Source of the DNA: Pseudonocardia sp. T1-2H
GTDB taxonomy: Bacteria > Actinomycetota > Actinomycetes > Mycobacteriales > Pseudonocardiaceae
Reading direction: 5' to 3'
NCBI RefSeq assembly: GCF_038039215.1
Contig: NZ_JBBPCL010000001.1
Location: 1,302,001 to 1,366,000, forward strand
Length of the DNA stretch: 64,000 bases
The notes beneath the pieces are model-generated. The model worked only from the letters and a program-made list of their open reading frames with translations, did not search any database and was not told the DNA's origin. The position numbers and the translations under genes were made by a program. Below, piece after piece: positions 36,679 to 46,323 of the stretch (position 1 is its first letter; the number at the start of each line of letters is the position of its first letter).

Positions 36679-38199
36679 GTGAACGGCCAGGACAGCGGCA
36701 GCGACCGTCACGAGCAGGACGACCGGCCGGCCGAGCGGACGACGGACGGCGGCGACGGCCGGGTCGCCGGTGCCCGGTCCGCGGAGGGCCGGGTGTCCGC
36801 GACGTCGGCCCGCCCACCGGCGCCGGACGACGACGAGATCGAGGCCGCCGCCGAAGCGGAGAAGCGACCGGCCGGCGCGCCGGAGCCGGTCACCGAGCAC
36901 GCCGAGTTCGAGCCGGAGCACGCCGAGCACGACGGGGACCAGGGCGAGGAACCCCTCGACGCCGAGGTGGTCGAGCCCGCCGAGACGGATCCGCCCGCGG
37001 CCACGGACCCCGCGCTCCCGGTCGGTCCGGATGCGGCGGCCGGGAAGCCGGGCGGAGCCGAGGCCGCCCCCGTGGAGCCGCCGCAGGGGCCGCGCCGGCC
37101 GCCCGGCCCGCCCACAGGGGCGCGGAGCCAGGCCGCGGCCCGGCTGCCGCAGGCCACCGGACCCGTGCCCGGGCCGTCGGACCTGGGACGGCGACCGAGC
37201 CGCGGGCCGGCGCAGCCCGCCCGGCCCAAGGCCCGTCCGGACGCGACGGCGGCCGAGCTCACCGAGGACGCGATCGTCCGCAACCGCGGGGACCGGCCCA
37301 CCCAGGGTTGGCGCGGCGCGGTGTTCCGGGTGACCGGCGGCCTCGTCAACCCGGGCGTCGGCGCGGACGAGCGCGGCCGGCAGGAGCAGCTGCGGCGGAT
37401 CCGCCGCCCGCTCCCGGGCTCGCACCAGATCGCGGTCAGCTCCATCAAGGGCGGGGTCGGCAAGACCACCGTGTCCGCCTGCCTCGGGCTCGTCCTGGCC
37501 GAGAACCGCGGGGACCGGGTGATCGCGCTCGACGCCAACCCGGACGCCGGCACCCTCGCCGACCGGCTCACCGGGGAGGCCTCCGTGACGGTCCGCAGCC
37601 TGCTGGACAACATCGAGGCGACCCACTCGCTGACCGACGTGGCGCGCTACACGAGCCTCGCGGGGCGGCTGCAGGTCCTCGCCTCCGAGCAGGACCCGGC
37701 GATGAGCGAGGCCTTCGACCGGGACGAGTACGAGCGCGTCTGCGCCGTCCTCACCCGCTTCTACAACATCGTGATCACGGACTCCGGGACCGGCCTCGTG
37801 CACTCCGCGATGGAGGGCACGCTCGCGCTCGCGGACAGCCTGGTGGTGGTCGGGGCGCCGACGGTCGACGGGGCGAGCCGGGCCAGCAAGACCCTGGACT
37901 GGCTGATCGCGCACGGGCACGCCGCGCGGGTCGCGAACGCCGTCGTGGTGCTGAGCTGCGACCGCGTGTCCAAGGAGGTCGACCGGGTCCGGGTGCGCGA
38001 GCACTTCGCGGCGCGCTGTCGCGCGGTCGTCGAGATCCCGCACGACCCGCACCTGGCCACGGGAGGCCGGATCGAGCTCGGCCGGCTGCGCTCGGCCACC
38101 CAGGACGCGTTCCTGGAGTTGGCCGCGCACCTCGCGGACGGCTTCGGCTACGTGCCCCGCGGGGCGGTTCCGTCGACGCCGGCGCCCGGCCTGCCCTGA
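36679..38199 (+). CDS. MinD/ParA-type ATPase, EspI-like, copy 2 with long disordered N-terminus
   Basis: 506 residues. The first 190 are disordered (Glu/Asp/Pro/Ala-rich with EAAAEAEKRPAGAPEPVTEH and many Pro-Gly runs), as in mycobacterial EspI. The ATPase half mirrors copy 1: AVFRVTGGLVNPGVG, Walker A SIKGGVGKTTVSACLG, IALDANPDAGTLADRLTGEA, NIVITDSGTGLVHSAM, and KTLDWLIAHGH. Start GTG 36679 has GGGGAGAGG upstream; GTG 36673 or an ATG at 36622 is possible. Probably arose by tandem duplication. Confidence 0.8.
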   Translation: MNGQDSGSDRHEQDDRPAERTTDGGDGRVAGARSAEGRVSATSARPPAPDDDEIEAAAEAEKRPAGAPEPVTEHAEFEPEHAEHDGDQGEEPLDAEVVEPAETDPPAATDPALPVGPDAAAGKPGGAEAAPVEPPQGPRRPPGPPTGARSQAAARLPQATGPVPGPSDLGRRPSRGPAQPARPKARPDATAAELTEDAIVRNRGDRPTQGWRGAVFRVTGGLVNPGVGADERGRQEQLRRIRRPLPGSHQIAVSSIKGGVGKTTVSACLGLVLAENRGDRVIALDANPDAGTLADRLTGEASVTVRSLLDNIEATHSLTDVARYTSLAGRLQVLASEQDPAMSEAFDRDEYERVCAVLTRFYNIVITDSGTGLVHSAMEGTLALADSLVVVGAPTVDGASRASKTLDWLIAHGHAARVANAVVVLSCDRVSKEVDRVRVREHFAARCRAVVEIPHDPHLATGGRIELGRLRSATQDAFLELAAHLADGFGYVPRGAVPSTPAPGLP

Positions 38200-38430
38200 C
38201 GCGGTCCGGACGGTCAGGTGTCGAGGCGGGCGGTGGGCATCTCCGGTACCGGCCGGTGCAGGTCCGCGGCCTCCTCGGCGGGCGGCACCGGCACGTCGAG
38301 CGCGGTCAGCGCCAGGTACGCCTCGACGATCCCCGCGCCGTTCGTCCGGCTGCTCCCGGCGGGGCCGTCGCCGGACCCGGAGATCGCGGCGAAGGAGTAC
38401 GCGGGCCGCTGAGCCGGACGGAGGACTATC
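38200..38430. other. Interval with unassigned minus-strand open frame
   Basis: 231 bases before the DUF177 gene. A minus-strand frame (stop at 38214, extending past 38430 into antisense of the DUF177 gene) reads YSFAAISGSGDGPAGSSRTN and GAGIVEAYLALTALDVPVP, which looks protein-like (subtilase C-termini often end in similar GAG.VDAY.AL text). It has no good start or ribosome binding site of its own, so it is listed as possible remnant or chance frame and not as a gene. Confidence 0.25.
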
Positions 38431-39018
38431 GTGGCACCGGCTATGAGCAACAAGCGCACACCCACCCCCCGCCCCGAGGCGAGCCCGTGGGCTTTCAGCA
38501 CCCGTGAGCTGGGACGTCGTCCCGGCATCATGCGTCCCGTCACCCGGTCCGTCCCCGCCCCCGGTGGAGACGAGGCGATCGGGCTCGTCGGCGTGCTCGA
38601 GGTTCCCGCGGGCTCCGACATCGACCTCGACCTACGGCTCGAGTCCGTCAGCGAGGGCGTCTACGTCTCCGGGACGGCCGCGGCGAGGCTCGAGGGCGAG
38701 TGCTCGCGCTGCCTGGACCCGCTCTCCGAGGACGTCGAGGTGCGCGTCGAGGAGCTGTTCGCCTACCCGGACAGCATCACCGAGGAGACCACCGACCCCG
38801 ACGAGGTCCCCCGCCTGGTGGACGATTACCTGAACCTCGAGCAGACGGTCCGGGACGCGCTCGTCGTGGACCTGCCGCTCGCCCCGCTGTGCCGCGACGA
38901 CTGCCCCGGTCTGTGCCCCGAATGCGGGGGACGACGGGCCGATCTCGGGCCGGACCACGGGCATGAGACACTGGATCCTCGGTGGGCCGCTCTCCGTGAG
39001 CACCTCCCTTCCGAGTGA
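38431..39018 (+). CDS. DUF177 (YceD-like) protein
   Basis: 195 residues. Family marks: LELGRRPG-type STRELGRRPGIMRPVTRSVP, YVSGTAAARLEGECSRCLDPL, VEELFAYPD, and the C-terminal zinc-like CRDDCPGLCPECGGRRADLG before DPRWAALREHL. DUF177 proteins flank rpmF in most bacteria and are linked to ribosomal RNA metabolism, with unknown exact role. GTG at 38431 has GGAGG six bases before it and is preferred to the ATG at 38443. Followed by rpmF, rnc and mutM. Confidence 0.9.
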   Translation: MAPAMSNKRTPTPRPEASPWAFSTRELGRRPGIMRPVTRSVPAPGGDEAIGLVGVLEVPAGSDIDLDLRLESVSEGVYVSGTAAARLEGECSRCLDPLSEDVEVRVEELFAYPDSITEETTDPDEVPRLVDDYLNLEQTVRDALVVDLPLAPLCRDDCPGLCPECGGRRADLGPDHGHETLDPRWAALREHLPSE

Positions 39019-39114
39019 CGGGCCGTAGTCAGAGACGGGCTCGTCGGCTCGGCGCCCGAAGCCAGACCAGAACATGATGTCGTAAGACCTCTCAGCAACC
39101 GTAGGAGATCTGCC

Positions 39115-39297
39115 GTGGCCGTACCCAAGCGCCGGATGTCGCGGTCCAACACGCGCTCTCGCCGGGCGCAGTGGAAGGCCAGCGCGCCGAACCTCGTCGC
39201 CTGCTCGAACCGTGCCTGCCGCGAGATGAAGATTCCGCACATGGCCTGCCCCGTCTGCGGAACGTACGACGGCCGCCAGGTCACCAGCCCGGCCTGA
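39115..39297 (+). CDS. rpmF: 50S ribosomal protein L32
   Basis: 60 residues, [20 protein letters not shown] start and the zinc-type [20 protein letters not shown] cysteines (four). GTG start at 39115 with AGGAGATCTGCC upstream. Large-subunit protein; followed by rnc 16 bases later in the standard DUF177-rpmF-rnc order. Confidence 0.97.
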   Translation: MAVPKRRMSRSNTRSRRAQWKASAPNLVACSNRACREMKIPHMACPVCGTYDGRQVTSPA

Positions 39298-39313
39298 TCC
39301 ACAGGTCAGCCGG

Positions 39314-40072
39314 GTGGGGGACAAGACCTTCACGGGGCCGCGCGAAGACCGCGGGCCCCTGCTCGAGGCGCTCGGCGTCGACTTCGACGCCGAGCTGCTG
39401 ACTCTTGCCCTCACCCACCGCTCGTACGCCTACGAGCACGGGGGCCTGCCCACGAACGAGCGCCTGGAGTTCCTCGGGGACTCCGTGCTCGGGGTGGTCA
39501 TCACCGAACGTCTGTACCGGGACCACCCGGACCTCCCGGAGGGACAGCTCGCGAAGCTGCGCGCCTCCGTCGTCAACATGCACGCCCTGGCGAGCGTGGC
39601 GGTGGAGCTCTCCGAGTTCGGTCTCGGTGCCTACCTGTATCTCGGCCGCGGTGAGGAGCTCACCGGCGGCCGGGAGAAGGCGAGCATCCTCGCCGACGCC
39701 ACCGAGGCCCTGATCGGCGCGGTGTATCTGCAGCACGGCCTCGAGACCGCGCGCTCCCTCGTGCACCGCCTCTTCGAGGGCCTGCTGCAGTCGGCCCCAC
39801 TGCTCGGTGCCGGCCTGGACTGGAAGACCAGCCTCCAGGAGCTGACGGCCTCGCAGAGCCTCGGCGTGCCGGAGTACCGGATCGCCGAGGAGGGCCCGGA
39901 CCACCTCAAGGTGTTCACCGCCACCGCCGTCGTCGGCGGGCGGGAGCTGGGCACCGGGGACGGGCGCACCAAGAAGGAGGCCGAGCAGAAGGCCGCCGCT
40001 CTCGCCTGGCGGACACTCAGTGGTGACAAGAGCGTGGGCGGCGAGACGAGCTCGACCTCCCGCAGCTCCTGA
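39314..40072 (+). CDS. rnc: Ribonuclease III
   Basis: 252 residues; dimeric enzyme cutting double-stranded RNA in rRNA maturation. The signature [13 protein letters not shown] with catalytic Glu/Asp is at about residues 48-60 and the second acid pair at [19 protein letters not shown]-terminal double-stranded-RNA-binding domain, [20 protein letters not shown] to [14 protein letters not shown]. Ends with a Ser-rich tail. GTG at 39314, 16 bases after rpmF. The mutM start lies 16 bases after its stop. Confidence 0.96.
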   Translation: MGDKTFTGPREDRGPLLEALGVDFDAELLTLALTHRSYAYEHGGLPTNERLEFLGDSVLGVVITERLYRDHPDLPEGQLAKLRASVVNMHALASVAVELSEFGLGAYLYLGRGEELTGGREKASILADATEALIGAVYLQHGLETARSLVHRLFEGLLQSAPLLGAGLDWKTSLQELTASQSLGVPEYRIAEEGPDHLKVFTATAVVGGRELGTGDGRTKKEAEQKAAALAWRTLSGDKSVGGETSSTSRSS

Positions 40073-40088
40073 GTCCGCGAGCAGTACC

Positions 40089-40978
40089 GTGCCCAGCTCC
40101 CCGAGGTCGAGGTCGTCCGCCGCGGCCTCGCCGACCACGTCCTGGACCGCCGGATCGCGGCCGTCACAGTCGCGCATCCCCGGGCCGTCCGCCGCCACGT
40201 CGCCGGGGCCCAGGACTTCACGTCCCGGTTGAAGGACCGCACCATCACCGCCGCCCGTCGCCGCGGCAAGTACCTGTGGCTGGAGCTCGATGCCGCCGGC
40301 CCCGGGGACGACGCGCTCCTGGCGCACCTCGGCATGAGCGGGCAGATGCTCGTCGCGGATCCTGGTCGGGCCGACGAGAAGCACCTGCGGATCCGCGTCT
40401 CCTTCGACGACGACGGCCCCGAGCTGCGCTTCGTGGACCAGCGGACCTTCGGCGGGCTGTCGGTCCACCCGCTCGTCGAGGGCGCCGGGGGAGGCCTGCT
40501 GCCCGAGCCGGTCGCACACATCGCGCGGGACCCGATGGACCCCGCCTTCTCCCTGGACGAGGCCGTGGCCGCGATGCGCCGGCGGCGCACCGAGGTGAAG
40601 CGGGCCCTGCTGGACCAGACCGTCGTCTCCGGGATCGGGAACATCTACGCGGACGAGGCCCTCTGGCGGGCACGCCTGCATTGGGCCCGCCCCACCGCCG
40701 CCCTCACCCGCGCGCAGGGCCGCGCGGTGCTGGCGGCGGCGTCGGAGGTCATGGACGAGGCCCTGGGCCAGGGCGGGACCTCCTTCGACGCGCTGTACGT
40801 CAACGTCAACGGGGCGTCGGGCTACTTCGACCGCTCGCTGAACGTCTACGGACAGGCGGACCGGGGGTGCCGCCGCTGCGGCACCCCGATCCGCCGGGAC
40901 CCGTTCATGAACCGGAGCTCCTTCAGCTGCCCGCGCTGCCAGCCCAGGCCGCGCGCTACAGCCAGCCGCGCCGTTTGA
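40089..40978 (+). CDS. mutM: Formamidopyrimidine-DNA glycosylase, broken by one-base deletion
   Basis: 296 residues when repaired. Removes oxidised purines such as 8-oxoguanine. After the GTG start at 40089 and the codon for the catalytic Pro1, one base is missing between 40094 and 40095: adding G gives the family start [20 protein letters not shown] and 891 nt. Further marks: LGMSGQML, the DRTFGG-type [32 protein letters not shown] and the C-terminal zinc finger [24 protein letters not shown]. Its 3' end overlaps corA on the opposite strand by 23 bases. MutM would lack its active-site Pro/Glu context if the break were real. Confidence 0.92.
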
Positions 40979-41987
40979 AGATCAGGTACAGCACCAGTCC
41001 GAGCAGGAGCATCAGGCCGATCGCCATCGGGTAGCCGAACCACAGGTTCAACTCCGGCATGTGCGTGAAGTTCATCCCGTACACCCCGGCGACGAGCGTG
41101 GGGGCGAAGAGGATCGCCGCCCAGGACGACACCCGCTTCATCTGCTCGTTCTGCACGTAGCCGGCCTCGGTCAGCCGGGTCATCTCCTCGTTCTGCCGCT
41201 GCCCGACGAGCGTGGAGTTGACCGCCAGGATGTTCGTCAGCAGCTGCCGGAAGCCCTCGGTGCGCTCGCGGACGCGGGTGGCGTGGTCCTGGACGTCGCG
41301 CAGCAGGCGGCGCAGCTCGAGGTCCGGCGCCGAGCCGGTCTTGCCGAACCGGTCCCGCAGCTCGGTGAAGATCTCCGCCAGCGGCTCGACGGCGCGCTGG
41401 AAGTCGATGACCTCGCGGCTGAGCTGGTAGATGCGCCGGGAGACCTTCGGATCGCCCTCGAAGACCTGGACCTCGATCTGGTCGATGTCGTCCTGCAGGC
41501 CGTCGATCACCGGGCCGTAGTCGTCGACGACCCGGTCGAGCACGGCGTAGAGCACCGCCATCGGCCCGTGCGAGAGCAGATCCGGGTCCTTCTCCAGGCG
41601 GTGGCGGACGACCGCGAGGTCCGGTTCCTCGGCGTGCCGGACGGTGATCACGAAGTCCGGGCCGAGGAAAAGGTGCACCTCGCCGAGCTCGATCTCCTCC
41701 TGCTCGTCGAGGTAGCGGGCGGGCCGCAGCACGACGAACTCGGTGTCCCCGTAGCGTTCCATCTTCGGCCGCTGGTGGGCGTGCACGGTGTCTTCCACGG
41801 CGAGGGCGTGCAGGCCGAACTCCTTCGCGACGTCCGCGACGTCGTCGGGCGTCGGCCGCAGCAGCCCGATCCAGCAGAAGGTCCGCCCGGGCCCACAGTC
41901 CCGCAGCGTCTCGACGGTCTGGTCCAACGACTCGGGTTCGCGCGCGCGGTGCCCGTCGACGTACACGGCGTTGTCCACGACGGACAC
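40956..41987 (-). CDS. corA: CorA-family magnesium/cobalt transporter
   Basis: 343 residues. Long cytoplasmic N-terminal funnel with [20 protein letters not shown] and [20 protein letters not shown], then two C-terminal membrane helices; the channel motif is [18 protein letters not shown] (GMN plus MPE loop). GTG at 41987 is chosen because GGAGG lies seven bases before it. Imports Mg2+ (Co2+, Ni2+) down the membrane potential. It is divergent from acyP across a 200-base gap containing a strong palindrome, and its 3' end overlaps mutM. Confidence 0.94.
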   Translation of the reverse strand: MSVVDNAVYVDGHRAREPESLDQTVETLRDCGPGRTFCWIGLLRPTPDDVADVAKEFGLHALAVEDTVHAHQRPKMERYGDTEFVVLRPARYLDEQEEIELGEVHLFLGPDFVITVRHAEEPDLAVVRHRLEKDPDLLSHGPMAVLYAVLDRVVDDYGPVIDGLQDDIDQIEVQVFEGDPKVSRRIYQLSREVIDFQRAVEPLAEIFTELRDRFGKTGSAPDLELRRLLRDVQDHATRVRERTEGFRQLLTNILAVNSTLVGQRQNEEMTRLTEAGYVQNEQMKRVSSWAAILFAPTLVAGVYGMNFTHMPELNLWFGYPMAIGLMLLLGLVLYLIFKRRGWL

Positions 41988-42031
41988 GGGGCACCTCCGA
42001 ACGATCACCAGGCCGCCGGGGGCGGACCCTT

Positions 42032-42050
42032 CGCGGAGGATATCTCCGCG
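42032..42050. promoter_or_regulatory. Operator-like palindrome upstream of corA
   Basis: CGCGGAG-GATAT-CTCCGCG: perfect 7-base arms and 5-base AT-rich spacer, 45 bases before the corA start and 138 bases before acyP. Shape and position suit a repressor site or, in RNA, a small hairpin in the corA leader; no known family is assigned. Confidence 0.5.
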
Positions 42051-42187
42051 CCCCGCTGAGCGCGGGTCCGAGCGGTCCCACCGCCGCGACCCCCGCCGAC
42101 CGGCGCGGCAGGGTCGAGGAACGCGAGCAGGCACGAGGCTCGCGTGCAGGCCCCGGCGGTGGATCACCGCGGTACCGTGGCGGCGCG

Positions 42188-42478
42188 ATGAGTACCGACC
42201 AGTCTTCCTCCGTACGGCTCACCGCCTGGGTCGAGGGCAGTGTGCAGGGCGTCGGCTTCCGCTGGTGGAGCCGCTCCCGCGCCCTCGAGCTGGGCCTCGT
42301 GGGCCAGGCCCGCAACCTCGACGACGGCCGCGTCGCCGTCGTCGCGGAGGGTCCGCGCGCCCAGTGCGACGAGCTCCTGGCCCTACTGAGGGGCGGCACG
42401 ACCCCGGGCACCGTGACCGGGGTCGCCGAGCAGTGGACGGACGCGAAGAACACCTTCACGACCTTCAGCGAAGCCTGA
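42188..42478 (+). CDS. acyP: Acylphosphatase
   Basis: 96 residues. Hydrolyses acyl phosphates. The phosphate-binding signature [20 protein letters not shown] (family V.G.VQGVGFR) with the catalytic Arg, and the Asn in [17 protein letters not shown], are present. ATG at 42188. In mycobacteria acyP also precedes smc, which here starts 153 bases later. Confidence 0.96.
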   Translation: MSTDQSSSVRLTAWVEGSVQGVGFRWWSRSRALELGLVGQARNLDDGRVAVVAEGPRAQCDELLALLRGGTTPGTVTGVAEQWTDAKNTFTTFSEA

Positions 42479-42630
42479 CCGGAGGGGATCGCCCGGGCGT
42501 CGCGGGCGAGCGCGCAGGGATCGACGGCCCCGGGGCCCACCTCGCGAGCACCGGCGCGGGGGAGCAGGGCGTTCCTACCGCGACCGGTACGCTCCGCCTC
42601 ACCCCCGAGACCTCCCGGAGAGCCCACCCC

Positions 42631-45600
42631 GTGCACCTGAAGAGCCTGACGTTGAAGGGCTTCAAGTCCTTCGCCTCGGCCACGACGCTCCGCCTGGAAC
42701 CGGGCATCACCTGCGTCGTGGGGCCGAACGGCTCCGGCAAGTCCAACGTGGTGGACGCCATCAGCTGGGTGCTCGGCGAGCAGGGTGCGAAGGCGCTGCG
42801 CGGCGGCAAGATGGAGGACGTGATCTTCGCCGGCACGTCCGGCCGGGCGCCGCTGGGTCGCGCCGAGGTCACCCTGACCATCGACAACTCCGACGGCGCC
42901 CTCCCGATCGACTACTCCGAGGTCTCGATCACCCGGCGGATGTTCCGGGACGGCGCCGGCGAGTACGAGATCAACGGCAGCGCGTGCCGCCTGCTCGACG
43001 TCCAGGAGCTGCTCAGCGACTCCGGGATCGGCCGGGAGATGCACGTCATCGTCGGGCAGGGCCGGCTCGACGGCGTGCTGCAGTCCAAGCCCGAGGACCG
43101 CCGCGCCTACATCGAGGAGGCGGCAGGCGTCCTCAAGCACCGCAAGCGCAAGGAGAAGGCCCTCCGCAAGCTCGACGCGATGCAGGCCAACCTCACCCGG
43201 CTCACCGACCTCACCGGCGAGCTGCGCCGCCAGCTCAAGCCGCTGGGCCGGCAGGCGGAGATCGCACGCAGAGCGCAGCAGGTGCAGTCCGAGCTGCGGG
43301 ACGCCCGGATCAGGCTCGCCGCGGACGACATCGTCACGCTACGGGACTCCCTCGCCCGCGAGGAGGCGGACGAGCAGCGTGCCCGCGCCCGCCGCGCGGA
43401 GGTCGCCGAGCAGTTGGACGCCGCCCGCGAGCAGCAGTCCGGCCTGGAGGACGCCCTCGCCGCGGACGCGCCACGGCTGCAGGCCGCGCAGGACACCTGG
43501 TACAGGCTCTCCGCGCTGGCCGAGCGGCTGCGCGGAACCGTCCGGCTGGCCGAGGAACGCGCCCGGCACCTCGCGGGGGACGACGGCGAGCGGCCGCAGG
43601 GCCGGGACCCCGACGAGCTCGACGCCGAGGCGGAGCTCGTCGCGGAGCAGGAGGCGGAGTCGTCGAGGGGGTCGTCGAGGCCCGGCAGCGGCTCGCGGAG
43701 GTCCTGGAGGAGCGCGCCGAGCAGGAGCGCACGCTGCAGGCCGCCGAGCGCGCGCACCTCGCGGCGGTCCGGGCGATCGCGGATCGCAAGGCGGGACTGG
43801 CGACGCTCGCGGGCAAGGCCGAGGCGCTGCGCAGCGGTGCGGCCGCCACGGCCGAGGAGATCGACCGGCTCTCCGAGGCGCTGGGCGAGGCCGAGGCCCG
43901 GACGACCGCGGCCGTCGCCGAGCTGGAGACCGCACGCGCCGAGCCGGGCGGCACAGACGAGTCCGAGGGCCTCGACGAGCGGGTCGAGACGGCCGCGGAG
44001 GCGCACGAGAGCGCCCGCGCCCGGGTCGCGGAGCTGGTTGCGCGGGAGCGGGAGCTCGAGCAGCAGCGCGCGCACTGGCGGGCCCGGGTGGACGCGCTGT
44101 CCGTCGGCCTGGCCCGCAAGGACGGTTCCGGCGCGCTGCTGGCCGGGGAGCACCAGGGCGTCCTCGGCGCGGTGTCCGGGCTGCTCACCGTCGAGCCGGA
44201 CGCCCGGACGGCGGTCGCCGCGGTCCTGGGCGAGCTCGCCGAGGGGGTCGCGGTGGCCTCGGCCGAGGCGGCCGTCGACACCCTCCGCACGCTCCGCCGC
44301 ACGGACTCCGGGACGGCGTCGCTGCTGGTGGGGACCTCCGCGAGCAAGGGCGACCCGGTCGCGCTGCCCGGTCCCGGTCGCGCTGCCCCGCCCGCGGGGA
44401 CCTGGGCCCGGGAATCCGTGAAGGCGCCGCAGGGGCTCGGAGCGGCGGTGGCCGCGGTGCTGGACGGGGTCGTGATCGTCGACGACCTGGACGCCGCCCG
44501 TGCCGTCGTCGAGGCCGCTCCCGCGCTGATCGCCGTGACCCGGGACGGGGACGTGCTCGCCGCCGGGCGGGCCCGCGGCGGATCCGGGGGCGGTTCCAGC
44601 GCCCTCGACGTCCAGGCCGCGGTCGACGAGGCGCTGGCGGCCCGCGAGACGAACGAGCAGGAGCTGGCCCGGCTGCGCCCCGCGCTGGAGGGCGCCCGCG
44701 CCGAGGAGGCCGCCCGGGCCGGGGACCTCGAGGCCGCCACCGCCGCGCGCCGCGCCGCGGAGTCCCGGCGCACGGCCGCGTCCGCGCAGCTCGGGCGGCT
44801 GGAGCAGGTCGTGCGCTCGGCGGAGGCCGAGGCCGTGCGGCTCCGGGAGCGCCGCGACGCCGTCGAGGCCCGCCGGTCGGACTCGCTGCTCGCCCTGGAG
44901 GCCGCCGAGCGTCAGCTTTCCCTGGCCGAGGGCGAGCCGCTCGAGGACGAGCCGGACACCGAGGTGCGGGACGCCGCCGCGGACCGGCTGGCCGAGGCCC
45001 GGTCCGAGGAGGTCGAGTGCCGGCTCGCGCTGCGCACGGCCGAGGAGCGGGCGCGGGCGATCGCCGGGCGAGCGGACTCGTTGCGCCGCCAGGCCGCGTC
45101 GGAACGCCAGGCCAGGGCCCGGGCCGAGGCCGCCCGCGCCGAACGGGAGCGCGGCGCGGCGGTGGCCGCCCTCGTCGTCGGGGCGGGTGGGGCCGCGCTG
45201 GAGCGGATGGACGTCTCACTGGCGTCCGCGGCGGTGGAACGGGACGAGGTCGCGGCGGCGCGGGCCGAACGCGAGACGGCCCTGGCCGAGGCCCGCGCGT
45301 CGACGGGCCGGCTGTCGGCGCTGCTGGACAAGCTGGTCGACACCGTCCACCGGGACGAGGTCGCCCGCGCGGAGTCCCGGCTGCGGCTCGAGCAGCTCAC
45401 CGAGAAGGTCCTGGGGGACCACGGGCTCGGGATCGACGACCTGGTCGCCGAGTACGGGCCGTCCGTGCCGGTGCCGCCGCCCGCAGGAGAGATCGCCGAG
45501 TACGAGGCGGCGAAGGAGCGCGGCGAGGATGTCGTCGCGCCCATGTCCGTGCCGTACGACCGGGCCACCCAGGAGCGCCGGGCGAAGCGCGCCGAGAAGG

Positions 45601-46214
45601 ACATCGCGCTGCTCGGCAAGGTCAACCCGCTCGCGCTGGAGGAGTTCGCCGCGCTGGAGGAGCGCTACACGTTCCTGTCCACGCAGCTCGAGGACCTGAA
45701 GAACACCCGCCGCGACCTGCTGACCGTCGTCCGGGAGGTCGACGACAAGATCCTCGAGGTCTTCACCTCGGCGTACTTCGACGTCGCCCGCGAGTTCGAG
45801 ACCGTGTTCGCCACGCTGTTCCCCGGCGGCGAGGGGCGGCTCGTCCTGACGGACCCGAGCGACATGCTCACCACCGGCATCGAGGTGGAGGCGCGGCCGC
45901 CGGGCAAGAAGGTCAAGCGGCTGTCCCTGCTCTCCGGCGGCGAGCGCTCGCTGACCGCGATGGCGCTGCTCGTCGCGATCTTCCGGGCCAGGCCCTCGCC
46001 CTTCTACATCCTCGACGAGATCGAGGCGGCGCTCGACGACGTCAACCTCCGCCGGTTGATCAGCCTGCTGGAGGAGCTGCGCGCCACCAGCCAGCTCATC
46101 GTCATCACGCACCAGAAGCCGACGATGGAGGTCGCGGACGCGCTCTACGGCGTCTCGATGCGGGGCGACGGCATCACCACGGTGATCTCCCAGCGCCTCC
46201 GCGCGGCGTCGTAG
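42631..46214 (+). CDS. smc: Chromosome partition protein SMC, broken by one-base deletion
   Basis: 1194 residues when repaired. ATPase head parts at both ends: Walker [19 protein letters not shown] near residue 32, ABC signature [14 protein letters not shown] and Walker [15 protein letters not shown] near the C-terminus; two long coiled coils flank a hinge at about 500-620 ([23 protein letters not shown]). A break at about 43659 (EAE to [20 protein letters not shown]) needs one extra G, restoring 3585 nt. GTG at 42631 with GGAG some ten bases before. Organises and segregates the chromosome with ScpA/B. Confidence 0.94.
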
Positions 46215-46227
46215 TCCCAATGATCTT

Positions 46228-46276
46228 CACGAGCGGCACTTTCGTTCAGACCTGGTGAGCGAACGCGCCGTTCGTG
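46228..46276. terminator. Hairpin between smc and ftsY
   Basis: Two 21-base arms (46228-46248, 46256-46276), 17 of 21 positions paired, 7-base loop, starting 14 bases after the smc stop. Likely a terminator; it leaves 47 bases for the ftsY promoter. Confidence 0.6.
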
Positions 46277-46323
46277 TGGTGCGGCACCGAGGCACCGACC
46301 CCGGCTGTGACAGGCTTGCCCGT

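Noticed and set aside
40229..40978. mutM beginning at the TTG at 40229
   Set aside because: Would omit the catalytic Pro/Glu N-terminus, whose codons are present just upstream and restored by one base.
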